A DNA stretch of 64,000 bases. Origin: Blastococcus fimeti. Its GTDB lineage: Bacteria > Actinomycetota > Actinomycetes > Mycobacteriales > Geodermatophilaceae. Where the stretch lies: positions 558,001 to 622,000 of the forward strand of contig FNAW01000001.1 of assembly GCA_900102115.1 (NCBI GenBank). Direction: 5' to 3'. Below the pieces are notes generated by a model, which had not been told where the DNA came from, made no database searches, and saw only the letters and a list, made by a program, of their open reading frames with translations. Made by a program: the position numbers and the translations under genes. How positions within the stretch are numbered: position 1 is the first letter of the stretch; every line of letters begins with the position of its first letter. This document shows positions 52,711 through 64,000 of this stretch, in pieces.

Positions 52711-53589
52711 TCAGCGCTGGCCGAGGTCGCGGGCCATGGCCTCCAGCCGGGCGATCCGCTCGGGCATCGGCGGGTGCGAGGCGAACATCGAGGCCATGCC
52801 CTGACCGCGGAACGGGTTGGCGATCATCAGGTGGCTCTGGGTGACCAGCCGGTCCTCCTGAGGCAGGGGCAGTGCGCCGGCGCCCCGCTCGATCTTGCGC
52901 AGCGCCGACGCCAGGGCCAGCGGGTCCTGCGAGAGCTGCGCCCCGGTCGCGTCGGCCTGGAACTCGCGGCTGCGGCTGACCGCCATCTGCACGAGCCCGG
53001 CGGCCAGCGGACCGAGGAACACCAGCAGCAGCCCGCCGAGGGCGTTGCCGCCGCCGCGGTCGTCCCCGCCGCGGCCGCCGAACAGCGAGGCGAACATCGC
53101 CATGTGCGCCAGGTAGGTGATCACCGTGGCCATGGCGCCGGCGACCGAGCTGATCAGGATGTCGCGGTTGTAGACGTGCGAGAGCTCGTGGGCGAGCACG
53201 CCGCGCAGCTCGCGCCGGTCGAGCAGCTCGAGGATCCCCTGGGTGACGCAGACCGCGGCGTTGCGCGGGTTGCGGCCGGTGGCGAAGGCGTTGGGCTGGT
53301 CGGTCGGGCTGACGTAGAGCCGGGGCATCGGCTGCCGGGCCTCGGTGGCCAGCTCGCGCACCATCGCGAACAACTGCGGCGCCTGGGTCTCGGTCACCGG
53401 GAAGGCGCGCATCGCCCGCAGCGCCAGCTTGTCGGAGTTGAAGTACGCGTAGCCGTTGACCGCCAGCGCGATCACCAGGGCGATCAGCAGCCCACCGCGC
53501 CCGCCGATCAGCGCACCGGCGGCCAGGATGAGACCGCCCATGAGACCGAGCAGAGCGGCGGTCTTGAATCCGTTGTTCCAGCGCTGCAC
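52711..53589 (-). CDS. htpX: Zinc metalloprotease HtpX
   Basis: HtpX is a membrane M48 peptidase that degrades misfolded membrane proteins. The 292-residue frame has two N-terminal membrane segments (about residues 10-30 and 33-50), the zinc motif HELSH at 134-138, further hydrophobic segments at about 145-165 and 175-200, and the third-ligand region [17 protein letters not shown]. The single gene converges on yajQ. Confidence 0.95.
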   Translation of the reverse strand: MQRWNNGFKTAALLGLMGGLILAAGALIGGRGGLLIALVIALAVNGYAYFNSDKLALRAMRAFPVTETQAPQLFAMVRELATEARQPMPRLYVSPTDQPNAFATGRNPRNAAVCVTQGILELLDRRELRGVLAHELSHVYNRDILISSVAGAMATVITYLAHMAMFASLFGGRGGDDRGGGNALGGLLLVFLGPLAAGLVQMAVSRSREFQADATGAQLSQDPLALASALRKIERGAGALPLPQEDRLVTQSHLMIANPFRGQGMASMFASHPPMPERIARLEAMARDLGQR

Positions 53590-53752
53590 GTCCTCCCCAA
53601 CGGCCTCCCCGGGGCGGCCGTTCCCGGCCCCGTCGGAGGAATGCGCCGCTCTCCCGGGTGGTTGATCTCAGGAGATTGTGGAATCACCTTCGGGGCTCTG
53701 TTCCCGGCGTTGCAACGCGCACGTAACCTCGGCCGGTGGAGGTACACCACTG

Positions 53753-56847
<3,095 letters not shown>

Positions 56848-56874
56848 CCGGTCCCCGACCACGTAGTCCCCCGT

Positions 56875-56912
56875 CCACGGGCCCGTTCTCCCTCCGGAGA
56901 GCGGGCCCGTGG
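56875..56912. terminator. Terminator between korB and the MocR-type regulator
   Basis: CCACGGGCCCG and CGGGCCCGTGG form a perfect 11-base stem, extended inward by CTCC/GGAG pairing. It lies between converging genes, so it can serve both. Confidence 0.85.
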
Positions 56913-56916
56913 TGGT

Positions 56917-58287
56917 TCAGCGGTGCGCGCGGAGGACGTCGCTGAGCACCGGCAGCGCACGGTCCAGCTCGACCCGGGTCGGGGCGGCGAACCCCAGCAC
57001 GAGCCCGGCCCGGCGTCCCGGGGCGTCGTCGAGGTGGTGGCGGCCGAGCCCGTCGAGCGCCAGGCCGCGCCGGGCGCCGGCGCCGATCACCGACCGCTCC
57101 GTGCCGACGTCGCACAGCGGCACCAGCACGTGGGCGCCGGCGGGATCGCCCTCGGTCGCGAGGCCGGCCGCCGCGATCGCCGTGCGCACCTGCTCCCGGC
57201 GGGCGGCCATCTCCCGGCGGAGCCGGCGCAGGTGCCGGGCCAGGTCGCCCGAGCCGGCCAGGGCGGTGAGCACCCGCTGCCCGGCACGGGCCGGCCGGAT
57301 CCCCGTCGCGCTCCGCCGGGCGAGGAGCGCGTCGCGCAGCGGGGCCGGTGCGACCAGCCAGCCCACGCCGAGCGTCGGGCTGAGGATCTTGCTCGACGTA
57401 CCGAGGTGGACGACGACGTCCGGGCCCAGCGCCCCCAGCAACGGCAACGGGGCGACGTCGAAGCGCAGCTCGCCGTCGTAGTCGTCCTCCAGGACCCACC
57501 AGCCACCGGCCCGCGCCCGGGCGACCAGGTCCAGGCGCCGTGCGGCGGACATGCGGCGGCCGGTCGGGTACTGGTGCGCCGGGGTGCAGTACACCGCCGC
57601 CAGGCCGTCCGGCAGGGCGTCGACGACCAGGCCGTCGTCGTCGACCGGGACCGGCACCACCTCGACCCCCGCGTCGCGCAGCGCGCCGACCGCCCGCGAG
57701 TAGCCGGGATCCTCCACGGCCACCCGGCTGCCCGGCGGCAGGAGCCGGGCCACCTCTCCCACCCCCGCCGAGGTGCCGGCCGTGGCGAGCACGTCGTCGG
57801 CGGCGGCGACGAGCCCGCGATGTCGCAGCAGGTGCTCGGCGACCGCGGTCCGGAACGCCGCGTCGCCCGCCGGATCGGGGCGGAGATCGGGGGGCAGGTC
57901 GCCGGCCGCGCGCCAGGCCCGCCGCCAGGCCGCCCGGTCCAGCACCTCCAGGCACGGCGACCCGGCCCGGAGCTCCAGCAGGGCCGGGACCCGGACGACC
58001 TCGGCGCGGGGCGCCGGAACGGCCGCCGCCGAGGGCACCGCCCCCAGCACGAACGTCCCCACCCCGCGGCGCCCACCGGCCCAGCCCTCCGCGAGCAGCT
58101 GGTCGTACGCCGCACTGGTCACGGTGCGGCTGACCCGGAGCGCGGCCGCGAGCTCGCGCGTGGACGGCAGCCGGTCGCCGGGGCGCAACCCGCCACCGGA
58201 GGCGGCCGCGCGCAGCGCGTCGGCGAGCTGGGCCGCCAGCGGAACGCCCGAGGAGCGGTCCAGCACGAGGGGCGGGATACCGGTCAA
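56917..58287 (-). CDS. MocR/PdxR-type transcriptional regulator (GntR helix-turn-helix plus aminotransferase domain)
   Basis: This is a PLP-sensing regulator. The N-terminal GntR winged helix (LADALRAAASGGGLRPGDRL, PSTRELAAALRVSRTVTSAA) is followed by a fold-type I aminotransferase domain with HLGTSSKILSPTLGVGWL, whose Lys holds PLP. The TTG at 58287 is chosen: GAGGAGGA sits just upstream and the longer frame runs into the divergent gene. It has 456 residues. It is divergent from an FMN-binding oxidase-like gene, which it probably controls. Confidence 0.9.
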   Translation of the reverse strand: MTGIPPLVLDRSSGVPLAAQLADALRAAASGGGLRPGDRLPSTRELAAALRVSRTVTSAAYDQLLAEGWAGGRRGVGTFVLGAVPSAAAVPAPRAEVVRVPALLELRAGSPCLEVLDRAAWRRAWRAAGDLPPDLRPDPAGDAAFRTAVAEHLLRHRGLVAAADDVLATAGTSAGVGEVARLLPPGSRVAVEDPGYSRAVGALRDAGVEVVPVPVDDDGLVVDALPDGLAAVYCTPAHQYPTGRRMSAARRLDLVARARAGGWWVLEDDYDGELRFDVAPLPLLGALGPDVVVHLGTSSKILSPTLGVGWLVAPAPLRDALLARRSATGIRPARAGQRVLTALAGSGDLARHLRRLRREMAARREQVRTAIAAAGLATEGDPAGAHVLVPLCDVGTERSVIGAGARRGLALDGLGRHHLDDAPGRRAGLVLGFAAPTRVELDRALPVLSDVLRAHR

Positions 58288-58315
58288 CGGTCCTCCTCGA
58301 GAGCGGTGGCCTGGT

Positions 58316-58340
58316 GGAACGCTAGCGGATTGGCCGTTCC
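58316..58340. promoter_or_regulatory. Operator candidate between the MocR regulator and oxidase genes
   Basis: GGAACG (58316-58321) and CGTTCC (58335-58340) form a perfect inverted repeat with a 13-base spacer inside the 85-base divergent region. Two full turns of DNA would not separate the arm centres exactly (19 bases), so this is only a suggestion for the MocR protein site. Confidence 0.4.
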
Positions 58341-58372
58341 GGCAGGCCACCGGCGTCGCGGAGGATCGGGAC

Positions 58373-59050
58373 ATGGACGACGTCGCCACCCTGTCCCCGA
58401 CCCACCGCAGCACCGTGCGCCGCGGCGCGAAGCGCGCCCGCACCGACCGGGCGGACCTGCACGCCGTCCTCGACGCCGGCCTCGTCGGGCACCTGGCCGT
58501 CGTGCTCGACGGCGCGCCGGTCGTGCTGCCGACGGGGTACGGCCGGCACGGCGAGACCCTGTACCTGCACGGCTCGACCGGCGCGGCCACGCTCCGGGCG
58601 GCCGCCGCCGGCGGACCGGTGTGCTTCACCGTCACGCACCTGGACGGCGTGGTCTACGCCCGGTCGGCGTTCCACCACTCGGTCAACTACCGGTGCGCGG
58701 TGGTGCACGGGACGGCGCGGACGGTCGAGGACCCGCAGGAGAAGCTGCTCGGCCTGGAGGTGCTGACCGAGCAGCTGGCTCCCGGCTCGTGGACGGCGAC
58801 CCGGCGGCCGGACCGCCGGGAACTGGCCGCCACGGTGGTGCTGGCGCTCGACCTCGCCGAGGCCAGCGTCAAGATCCGGACCGGACCGCCCGGGGACGAC
58901 GAGCGGGACCTGCCCGCAGCCGGGAGCCCCGACCCGGTGTGGGCCGGTGTGCTGCCGCTGCGGACCGTCGTCGGCACGCCCGAGCCCGACCCGCTCCTCC
59001 CGGCCGGGACGCCCCTCCCCGCCCGCGTCGCCGGGCGCCGCCTGCGCTGA
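58373..59050 (+). CDS. Pyridoxamine 5'-phosphate oxidase-like FMN-binding protein
   Basis: This split-barrel flavin-binding protein has 225 residues and belongs to the Pyridox_ox_2-like group: LVGHLAVVLDGAPVVLPTGY, TLYLHGSTGAATLRAA, VYARSAFHHSVNYRCAVVHG and EASVKIRTGPPGDDERD. True pyridoxamine-phosphate oxidase activity is not shown by these features; members can be general FMN reductases or nitro-reductase-like. The ATG at 58373 follows GAGGATCGGG. The partner regulator reads PLP, so a vitamin B6 link is plausible. Confidence 0.88.
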   Translation: MDDVATLSPTHRSTVRRGAKRARTDRADLHAVLDAGLVGHLAVVLDGAPVVLPTGYGRHGETLYLHGSTGAATLRAAAAGGPVCFTVTHLDGVVYARSAFHHSVNYRCAVVHGTARTVEDPQEKLLGLEVLTEQLAPGSWTATRRPDRRELAATVVLALDLAEASVKIRTGPPGDDERDLPAAGSPDPVWAGVLPLRTVVGTPEPDPLLPAGTPLPARVAGRRLR

Positions 59051-59072
59051 GGCCACTCCGACCGCGCGCCGC

Positions 59073-59488
59073 CTACGCGGACGCCGAGAGCCAGGAGTGG
59101 ATGGCCGCCGCCGTCTCGCCGGGTGTCTCCCCGGTCGAGTCGTGGTGGAGGTCGGCCGGCGTCGCGAGCGCCCATCGGCTGAAGGTGCGCACCGCGTCCA
59201 GCAGCCCGCCCCCGTCCGCCGACCAGGCGTCGTACGCGGCCGAGCCCCGCCCGCGCTCGCGCGCTGCGATCACCGTAGGTGGAGCTGGGCGAGCGCCGCG
59301 CCGGTCGGGCGCCGGTCCATGTCCGCGCGGCCCGCGACCACCGCCTGCCAGAACGTGTCGCCGTCCAGGAACACGCCCCGGGGCGCCAGCTCCGCCACCG
59401 CGCGCCCGACGGTCGACTTGCCGGCGGCCTGCGCGCCGGTCACGAGCAGGACCGGTTGCGGAGCGGGCACGGTCGCGGACTCTGCCAT
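59073..59488 (-). pseudogene. Broken P-loop kinase-like gene with internal deletion
   Basis: Two adjacent fragments form the ends of one phosphotransferase-like AAA protein. The first (59270-59488) has Walker A GAQAAGKST and GVFLDGDTFWQAVVAGRADM, then breaks off after LAQLHLR at a TGA. The second, in another frame (59073-59273), resumes with IAARERGRGSAAYDAW and ends AAIHSWLSASA. From memory of the family, some 50 middle residues (the FTVVVQD and VVLAPRP region) are missing. So there is a deletion plus frame change, and probably no active enzyme. Confidence 0.7.
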
Positions 59489-59510
59489 GACGCTCCCCTC
59501 CGCGGCCGGA

Positions 59511-60623
59511 TCAGGGCCGGGGCGTCACCCGCAGCAGCGCGTCGGCGTCGTCCCCGTTGTCGGTGGTGAGGTAGAGCGCGCCGTCGGCCCCCGAGCGCAG
59601 GGACCGGATGCGCCCGTAGGCCCCGTCGAGCTCGGGCACGAGGAACTCCTCGACCACCTCGCCGGCGTCGTCGAGCCGCAGGGCCAGCACCCCCTGGGCC
59701 TTGAGCAGCCCGATGACCAGCACGCCGTCGTAGGCACCCCACTCCGCGCCGTCGAGGAAGGTGGCGCCGCTGGTGGCCAGGGTCGGTGAGCCGGACGACC
59801 ACACCGCCGGGACGGCACCCCGGATGTCCGGGTCGGTCATGGGCACGCTCTCGTCGTAGGAGCCGCCGCCGTCGGGATCCCAGCCGTAGTTGCCGCCCTC
59901 GCGCAGCAGGTTGACCTCGTCGTCCCGGTCGGGGCCGTGCTCGACCGAGAACACCTGCATGCCGCCCGGGCGGACCGCCAGCCCCTGCACGTTGCGGTGC
60001 CCGAGGGTCCACACCTCGACCTCGCCGGTGGCCGGGTCGGCCCGGAGCACCTTGCCGCCGAGGGAGGCCCGGTCCTGGGACACGGCACCGGAGGCGGTGT
60101 CGCCGGTGCCGATCAGCAGCGCGCCGTCGGGCGCGAACTCCAGCCGGCAGCCGCCGTGCCGCCCGCTGGTCTCGTTGAGCGGCAGGCCCCCGATCAGGGG
60201 GTCGGCCACGCGGGTCAGGGACGACCAGTCCGGCGCGGCCGTCCACGCCACCACCTGGATCGAGCCGGCCCGGTCGCCCTGGCAGCTGTAGAGCCGCCGG
60301 TTGCCCTCGAACGCCGGATCCAGCGCGAGCCCCATGAGCCCGGTCTCGCCGTCGACGAACAGGTCGTCGAGGTCGGCGCGGACCTCGCGGACGGTGCCGT
60401 CGGGCAGGACGGCGGTGAAGCCCCCGGCGCGCTCGTCGACGAGCAGGGTGCCGTCGGGCGCCTCGACGACGTCCCACGGCTTGTCCAGCCCGTCGGTGAC
60501 GACCTCCACGGCGAGGGACGTCGTCCCCTGCGGAGCCGGGTCGGCGGTCGCGGGACCGGCGGCCGGCTCCGCGGAGCAGGCGACCAGCGGGAGGGCGAGC
60601 AGGGAGAGCAGGGGACGGCGCAC
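59511..60623 (-). CDS. PQQ-dependent sugar dehydrogenase-like lipoprotein
   Basis: This exported beta-propeller protein (370 residues) is of the glucose/sorbosone dehydrogenase type. The signal peptide with lipobox-like LALPLVAC places it on the outer membrane face by lipid anchoring. Family landmarks are KPWDVVEAPDGTLLVDERAG, GRHGGCRLEFAPDGALLIGT, LGHRNVQGLAVRPGG and EHGPDRDDEVNLLREGGNYG. Whether it binds PQQ is unproven; many relatives have unknown substrates. It follows the polyprenyl synthase by 15 bases. Confidence 0.87.
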   Translation of the reverse strand: MRRPLLSLLALPLVACSAEPAAGPATADPAPQGTTSLAVEVVTDGLDKPWDVVEAPDGTLLVDERAGGFTAVLPDGTVREVRADLDDLFVDGETGLMGLALDPAFEGNRRLYSCQGDRAGSIQVVAWTAAPDWSSLTRVADPLIGGLPLNETSGRHGGCRLEFAPDGALLIGTGDTASGAVSQDRASLGGKVLRADPATGEVEVWTLGHRNVQGLAVRPGGMQVFSVEHGPDRDDEVNLLREGGNYGWDPDGGGSYDESVPMTDPDIRGAVPAVWSSGSPTLATSGATFLDGAEWGAYDGVLVIGLLKAQGVLALRLDDAGEVVEEFLVPELDGAYGRIRSLRSGADGALYLTTDNGDDADALLRVTPRP

Positions 60624-60638
60624 GCCCCCAGCATGGGG

Positions 60639-61694
60639 TCAGCTGGTGCGCGTCACCACGTAGTCGCAGAGCGCGGACAGGGCGTCGCGCACCTCGCCCG
60701 CCGGGACGGCGACCAGCCGGGCGCGGGCGCGCTCGGCGTACTGGCGGGTGACGTCGGTGGCCCGCTGCAGCGACCGGGACGCGCGCAGCAGCTCCAGCGC
60801 CTCGGCGTGCTCGGCGTCGTCGGTGACGGGGGCGGCGACCAGCTCGCGCAGCCGCGCCTCGGCCGGGTCGTCCCCGGCCAGGGCGAACAGGGCCGGCAGC
60901 GTGGCGATGCCCTCGCGCAGGTCCGTGCCCGGCGACTTCCCGGAGGCGCCGGCGACGCTGACGATGTCGATGAGGTCGTCGGAGAGCTGGAAGGCCACCC
61001 CGACCTCCTCGCCGAAGGCGGTGAGCTCCTCGACCAGGCCGGCGTCGACGCCGGCGAAGGAGGCGCCGAACCGGGCCGAGGTCGCGACCAGCGACCCGGT
61101 CTTGTCCGCCAGCACCTCGAGGTAGTGGCCGACCGGGTCGTCGCCGGGCTGGGCGCCGACGGTCTCCCGGATCTGCCCGGTGACCAGCCGCTCGAAGGTG
61201 CGCGCCTGGATCCGCACCGCCTCGGGGCCGAGGTCGGCGAGCAGGTCGGAGGCGCGGGCGAAGAGCAGGTCGCCGGTGAGGATGGCGATGCTGTTGCTCC
61301 ACCGGCTGTTGGCGCTCGGGGCACCGCGGCGCACGGACGCCTCGTCCATGACGTCGTCGTGGTACAGCGTCGCCAGGTGGGTGAGCTCGCAGACCACCGC
61401 TGCGGAGGTGACCTCCGGCCGCTCCGGGTCGCCCAGCTGCGCGGCCAGCAGCGCGAGCATCGGGCGGAACCGCTTGCCCCCGGCCGCCATGAGGTGGCCG
61501 GCCGCCTCGCGCACGAAGGGGTGCTCGCTGCCCACGGCCGTGGCCAGTGCCGACTCGACCCGCGCCAGCCCCTCGGCCAGGGAGTCGCCGAGCGCGCCGT
61601 CGGGCAGCCAGGGCCCCATGGTGGAGGCCGGCGTCGAGATCCGGTGCCAGACCTCGGTGGGGGTGCCGTCGGCTGCGGCACGGGCTCCGGTCAT
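60639..61694 (-). CDS. Trans-long-chain polyprenyl diphosphate synthase
   Basis: This isoprenoid chain-elongating synthase has 351 residues. Both aspartate motifs are present: DDVMD (113-117) and DDLID (239-243); GGKRFRPML binds the isopentenyl diphosphate. The overlap with nuoN (TGATG) and the location at the end of a complex I operon suggest that it makes the menaquinone side chain. Chain length cannot be read securely. The long in-frame extension beyond 61694 is antisense-like and is discarded. Confidence 0.92.
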   Translation of the reverse strand: MTGARAAADGTPTEVWHRISTPASTMGPWLPDGALGDSLAEGLARVESALATAVGSEHPFVREAAGHLMAAGGKRFRPMLALLAAQLGDPERPEVTSAAVVCELTHLATLYHDDVMDEASVRRGAPSANSRWSNSIAILTGDLLFARASDLLADLGPEAVRIQARTFERLVTGQIRETVGAQPGDDPVGHYLEVLADKTGSLVATSARFGASFAGVDAGLVEELTAFGEEVGVAFQLSDDLIDIVSVAGASGKSPGTDLREGIATLPALFALAGDDPAEARLRELVAAPVTDDAEHAEALELLRASRSLQRATDVTRQYAERARARLVAVPAGEVRDALSALCDYVVTRTS

Positions 61695-63250
61695 CAACCG
61701 ACGAAGATAGCCGCCCGTTCCGCCAGGTCGAGCACCGCCCCGGGCAGGATGCCCAGCGCCAGCGTGGCACTGGCGGTCACGGCGAGCACCACCGTCGTCG
61801 GGATCCCGGGGACGCCCACGGTCGGGCCGTCCGCGGCCGGCGGCGAGAAGTACATGAGCACGATGACCCGCAGGTAGAAGAACGCGGCGACCGCGCTGGC
61901 CAGCACGGCCACCAGCACCAGCGGCCAGGCACCCTCCTCGATGGCGGCCCGGAACACCGCGAACTTGCCGGTGAACCCGGCGGTGAGCGGGATCCCGGCG
62001 AGCGCCAGCAGGAACAGGCCCATGACCGCGGCGGTCAGCGGCGAGCGGGAGGCCAGCCCGGCCCACTGCGAGAGGTGCCCCGCCTCGCCGTCGCCGTCGC
62101 GCACCAGGGTGAGGACGGCGAACGCGCCGAGCGTGGTCAGTCCGTAGGTGAGCAGGTAGAACATCGTGGCCGCCAGCCCCGACCCCGCGCCGTCGGCACC
62201 GAGGCCGAGGACGCCGGTGAGCAGGAAGCCGGCGTGCGCGATCGAGGAGTACGCCAGCATCCGCTTGAGGTCGGTCTGGGTCAGCCCGAGGACGGCGCCG
62301 AGGACCATCGAGACGATCGCCACGCCGTAGATCAGCGGCCGCCAGGTCCACTCCTCGGTGCCGAAGGCGACGTAGAGCAGACGGAGGATGGCGCCGAACG
62401 CGGCGACCTTGGTGCAGGCGGCCATGAACGCGGTGACCGGCGTCGGGGCGCCCTGGTAGACGTCGGGCGTCCAGCTGTGGAACGGGGCCACGCTGGCCTT
62501 GAACAGCAGCCCGACGACGAGCAGCGCCAGCCCGAGCACGACCAGCACGTCGCCGCCGTCCTCCCCGACGGCCTGCCGGATCTCGCCGAGCCGGATCGTG
62601 CCGGTGGCGCCGTAGACCAGCGCCAGCCCGTAGAGGAAGAACGCCGAGGCGAAGGCCCCCAGCAGGAAGTACTTGACCGCCGCCTCCTGCGACAGCAGCC
62701 GCCGGCGCCGGGCCAGGCCGCTGATCAGGTACAGCGGCAGGCTGAGCACCTCGAGCGCGACGAACATGATCAGCAGGTCGTTCGCGGTGACGAAGACCAT
62801 CATGCCGCCGACGGCGAACAGGGCGAGCGGGTAGACCTCGGTCTGCACGCGGGTGGCCGTGGCCAGTTCGCGGTCGCGCGGACTGCCGGCCGGGACCGCC
62901 GCCGCGGCGACGAAGGCCGACCGCGCCGGGTCGAGGCCGCGCTCGGCGAACAGCAGCATGGCCAGCGTGGCCAGCCCGGCGACGGTGGCCTGCAGGAACA
63001 GGCCGGCCTTGTCGACGGCCAGCGCGCCGCCCGCGGTGATCTCGCCGCCGGCGGAGAGATCCTGGGTGGCGGCGTAGACCAGCGTGCTCGCGAAACCGCC
63101 GCCGGTGCCGACGAGCGCGACGGCGACCTGCACCGGGTGCCGCACGTCGCGGGGGGCGAACGCCTCGACCAGCACGCCGATGCAGGCCGCACCGAAGACG
63201 AACAGCAGCGGCGCGAGGGCCGCCAGCGAGAGGTCAGGGGCCTCGATCAT
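61694..63250 (-). CDS. nuoN: NADH-quinone oxidoreductase subunit N
   Basis: NuoN is one of the three antiporter-like proton-pumping subunits of respiratory complex I. The 518-residue frame has about 14 membrane segments, the lysine- and glutamate-containing core, and the motif FHSWTPDVYQGAPTPVTAFM. Its ATG overlaps the nuoM stop by four bases. Confidence 0.97.
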   Translation of the reverse strand: MIEAPDLSLAALAPLLFVFGAACIGVLVEAFAPRDVRHPVQVAVALVGTGGGFASTLVYAATQDLSAGGEITAGGALAVDKAGLFLQATVAGLATLAMLLFAERGLDPARSAFVAAAAVPAGSPRDRELATATRVQTEVYPLALFAVGGMMVFVTANDLLIMFVALEVLSLPLYLISGLARRRRLLSQEAAVKYFLLGAFASAFFLYGLALVYGATGTIRLGEIRQAVGEDGGDVLVVLGLALLVVGLLFKASVAPFHSWTPDVYQGAPTPVTAFMAACTKVAAFGAILRLLYVAFGTEEWTWRPLIYGVAIVSMVLGAVLGLTQTDLKRMLAYSSIAHAGFLLTGVLGLGADGAGSGLAATMFYLLTYGLTTLGAFAVLTLVRDGDGEAGHLSQWAGLASRSPLTAAVMGLFLLALAGIPLTAGFTGKFAVFRAAIEEGAWPLVLVAVLASAVAAFFYLRVIVLMYFSPPAADGPTVGVPGIPTTVVLAVTASATLALGILPGAVLDLAERAAIFVG

Positions 63251-64000
63251 CGGGTCGCTCCGAGGTCGCTCAGGGTGGCGGTGACCGCCGGCTCGATGAT
63301 GTCCAGCAGCGGCTGGGGTTGGACGCCGAGCACCAGGATCAGCACCACCAGGGGCGCGACGACGGCGATCTCCCGGCGGCTCAGGTCGACGAACCGCACG
63401 GCCGTCCGGGCCGGTGCCGTCAGGACGGCGGTGGCGCTCGCCCCGCCGGGCTCGTCAGCGGTCCCGGCCGGGCCCGCGGGCCCGTCGCCGGCCAGGGGCG
63501 CGACCACGCCACGGGCCGGGCCGTGCATCGTGCGCTGGTACATCAGCAGGATGTAGAGCGCGGCCAGGACGATGCCGGCGGTGGCCACGATCGCGTACAC
63601 CGGCCGCTCGGGGAACGAGCCGATCAGCACGAGGAACTCGCTGACGAAGCTGTTGGTGCCCGGCAGCGCCAGGGAGGCGAGGCCGGCGACGAGGAAGACG
63701 GCGGCGAGCTTCGGCGCCTGCGCGGCGACGCCGCCGTAGTCGCCGATCTGCCGGGAGCCGCCCCGGGCGATGAGCATGCCGACCACGAGGAACAGCAGGC
63801 CGGTCGCGATGCCGTGGTTGACCATGTACAGCACCGCGCCGGTGGCGGCCTCGGTGGTGAAGGCGAAGATGCCCAGCGCGATGAAGCCGAAGTGCGAGAT
63901 CGAGGTGTAGGCGACCAGCCGCTTCATGTCGCTCTGCCCCATGGCCAGCAGCGCCGCGTAGAGCACGCCGACCACGGCCAGGACGAGGACCATCGGCGCG
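63247..64000 (-). CDS. nuoM: NADH-quinone oxidoreductase subunit M (N-terminal part outside window)
   Basis: About 251 C-terminal codons of NuoM, a proton-pumping antiporter-like subunit of complex I, are visible. Diagnostic are SDMKRLVAYTSISHFGFIAL and NHGIATGLLFLVVGMLIARG, then GLPGTNSFVSEFL-like sequence (LALPGTNSFVSEFLVLIGSF). The frame stays open to the right edge, so the start and the lysine-rich first half are missing. A Pro/Ala/Gly-rich insertion occurs between the last two membrane segments. Confidence 0.95.
   Translation of the reverse strand, partial: APMVLVLAVVGVLYAALLAMGQSDMKRLVAYTSISHFGFIALGIFAFTTEAATGAVLYMVNHGIATGLLFLVVGMLIARGGSRQIGDYGGVAAQAPKLAAVFLVAGLASLALPGTNSFVSEFLVLIGSFPERPVYAIVATAGIVLAALYILLMYQRTMHGPARGVVAPLAGDGPAGPAGTADEPGGASATAVLTAPARTAVRFVDLSRREIAVVAPLVVLILVLGVQPQPLLDIIEPAVTATLSDLGATR

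Noticed and set aside
59270..59488. Treating the 72-residue Walker A fragment as a complete small protein
   Set aside because: It stops in the middle of a conserved family segment, and the family's C-terminal end is found right behind it in another frame.

Overview
The window is GC-rich throughout, has Shine-Dalgarno-led genes with many GTG and a few TTG starts, and carries the actinobacterial arrangement tRNA-Thr, tRNA-Met, rpmG, hadA, hadB, tRNA-Trp, secE, nusG, rplK, rplA, rplJ, rplL, rpoB, rpoC, rpsL, rpsG, fusA, tuf, then the S10 and spc ribosomal operons. It also has an F420-type luciferase-like oxidoreductase, an mce operon and a korAB pair. This points to a free-living actinobacterium. 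My best guess is Geodermatophilaceae (Blastococcus, Geodermatophilus or Modestobacter type), which is an inference from style and gene order, not a measured placement.

Layout. 1-14519 (minus strand): the str operon (rpsL-rpsG-fusA-tuf), the S10 operon (rpsJ-rplC-rplD-rplW-rplB-rpsS-rplV-rpsC-rplP-rpmC-rpsQ) and the spc operon (rplN-rplX-rplE-rpsN-rpsH-rplF-rplR-rpsE-rpmD-rplO, cut at the left edge). 14520-15120 is the str promoter and leader. 15121-17465 (plus) holds a trypsin-fold peptidase, a small protein that looks like a copy of its N-terminal domain, and a flavin/F420 oxidoreductase, closed by a bidirectional terminator. 17561-25058 (minus) is rpoC and rpoB. 25403-37020 (minus) is a complete mce lipid-import operon: the ATPase mkl, two YrbE permeases, MceA-F and two Mce-associated membrane proteins. 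It sits inside the classical rplL-rpoB interval. 37383-41599 (minus) is rplL, rplJ, rplA, rplK, nusG, secE and tRNA-Trp.

41867-46000 holds a PLP aminotransferase (plus) and an rpmG-hadA-hadB-M1 peptidase operon (minus), preceded by tRNA-Met and tRNA-Thr. 45979-48522 is a membrane GGDEF/EAL protein whose cyclase site is degenerate. 48697-48780 is a free-standing 27-codon gene, with its own strong ribosome binding site and terminator, that encodes a peptide built of three tandem RGIKWS units. It is the most unusual object in the window. 48987-51304 is a small EspC/WXG-like protein plus a large unknown partner, divergent from a TadG-like protein; then come tRNA-Tyr, yajQ, htpX and korAB.

56917-59488 holds a divergent MocR-type regulator and FMN-binding oxidase pair, and a broken P-loop kinase gene. 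59511-64000 (minus) is the end of a respiratory complex I operon (nuoM, nuoN) overlapping a long-chain polyprenyl diphosphate synthase, probably for the menaquinone tail, and a PQQ-type sugar dehydrogenase lipoprotein.

Most of the window is core transcription and translation machinery. The accessory interest lies in the Mce insertion, the repeat micropeptide, the peptidase plus orphan domain, the EspC-like pair, and several strong palindromes in promoter regions.
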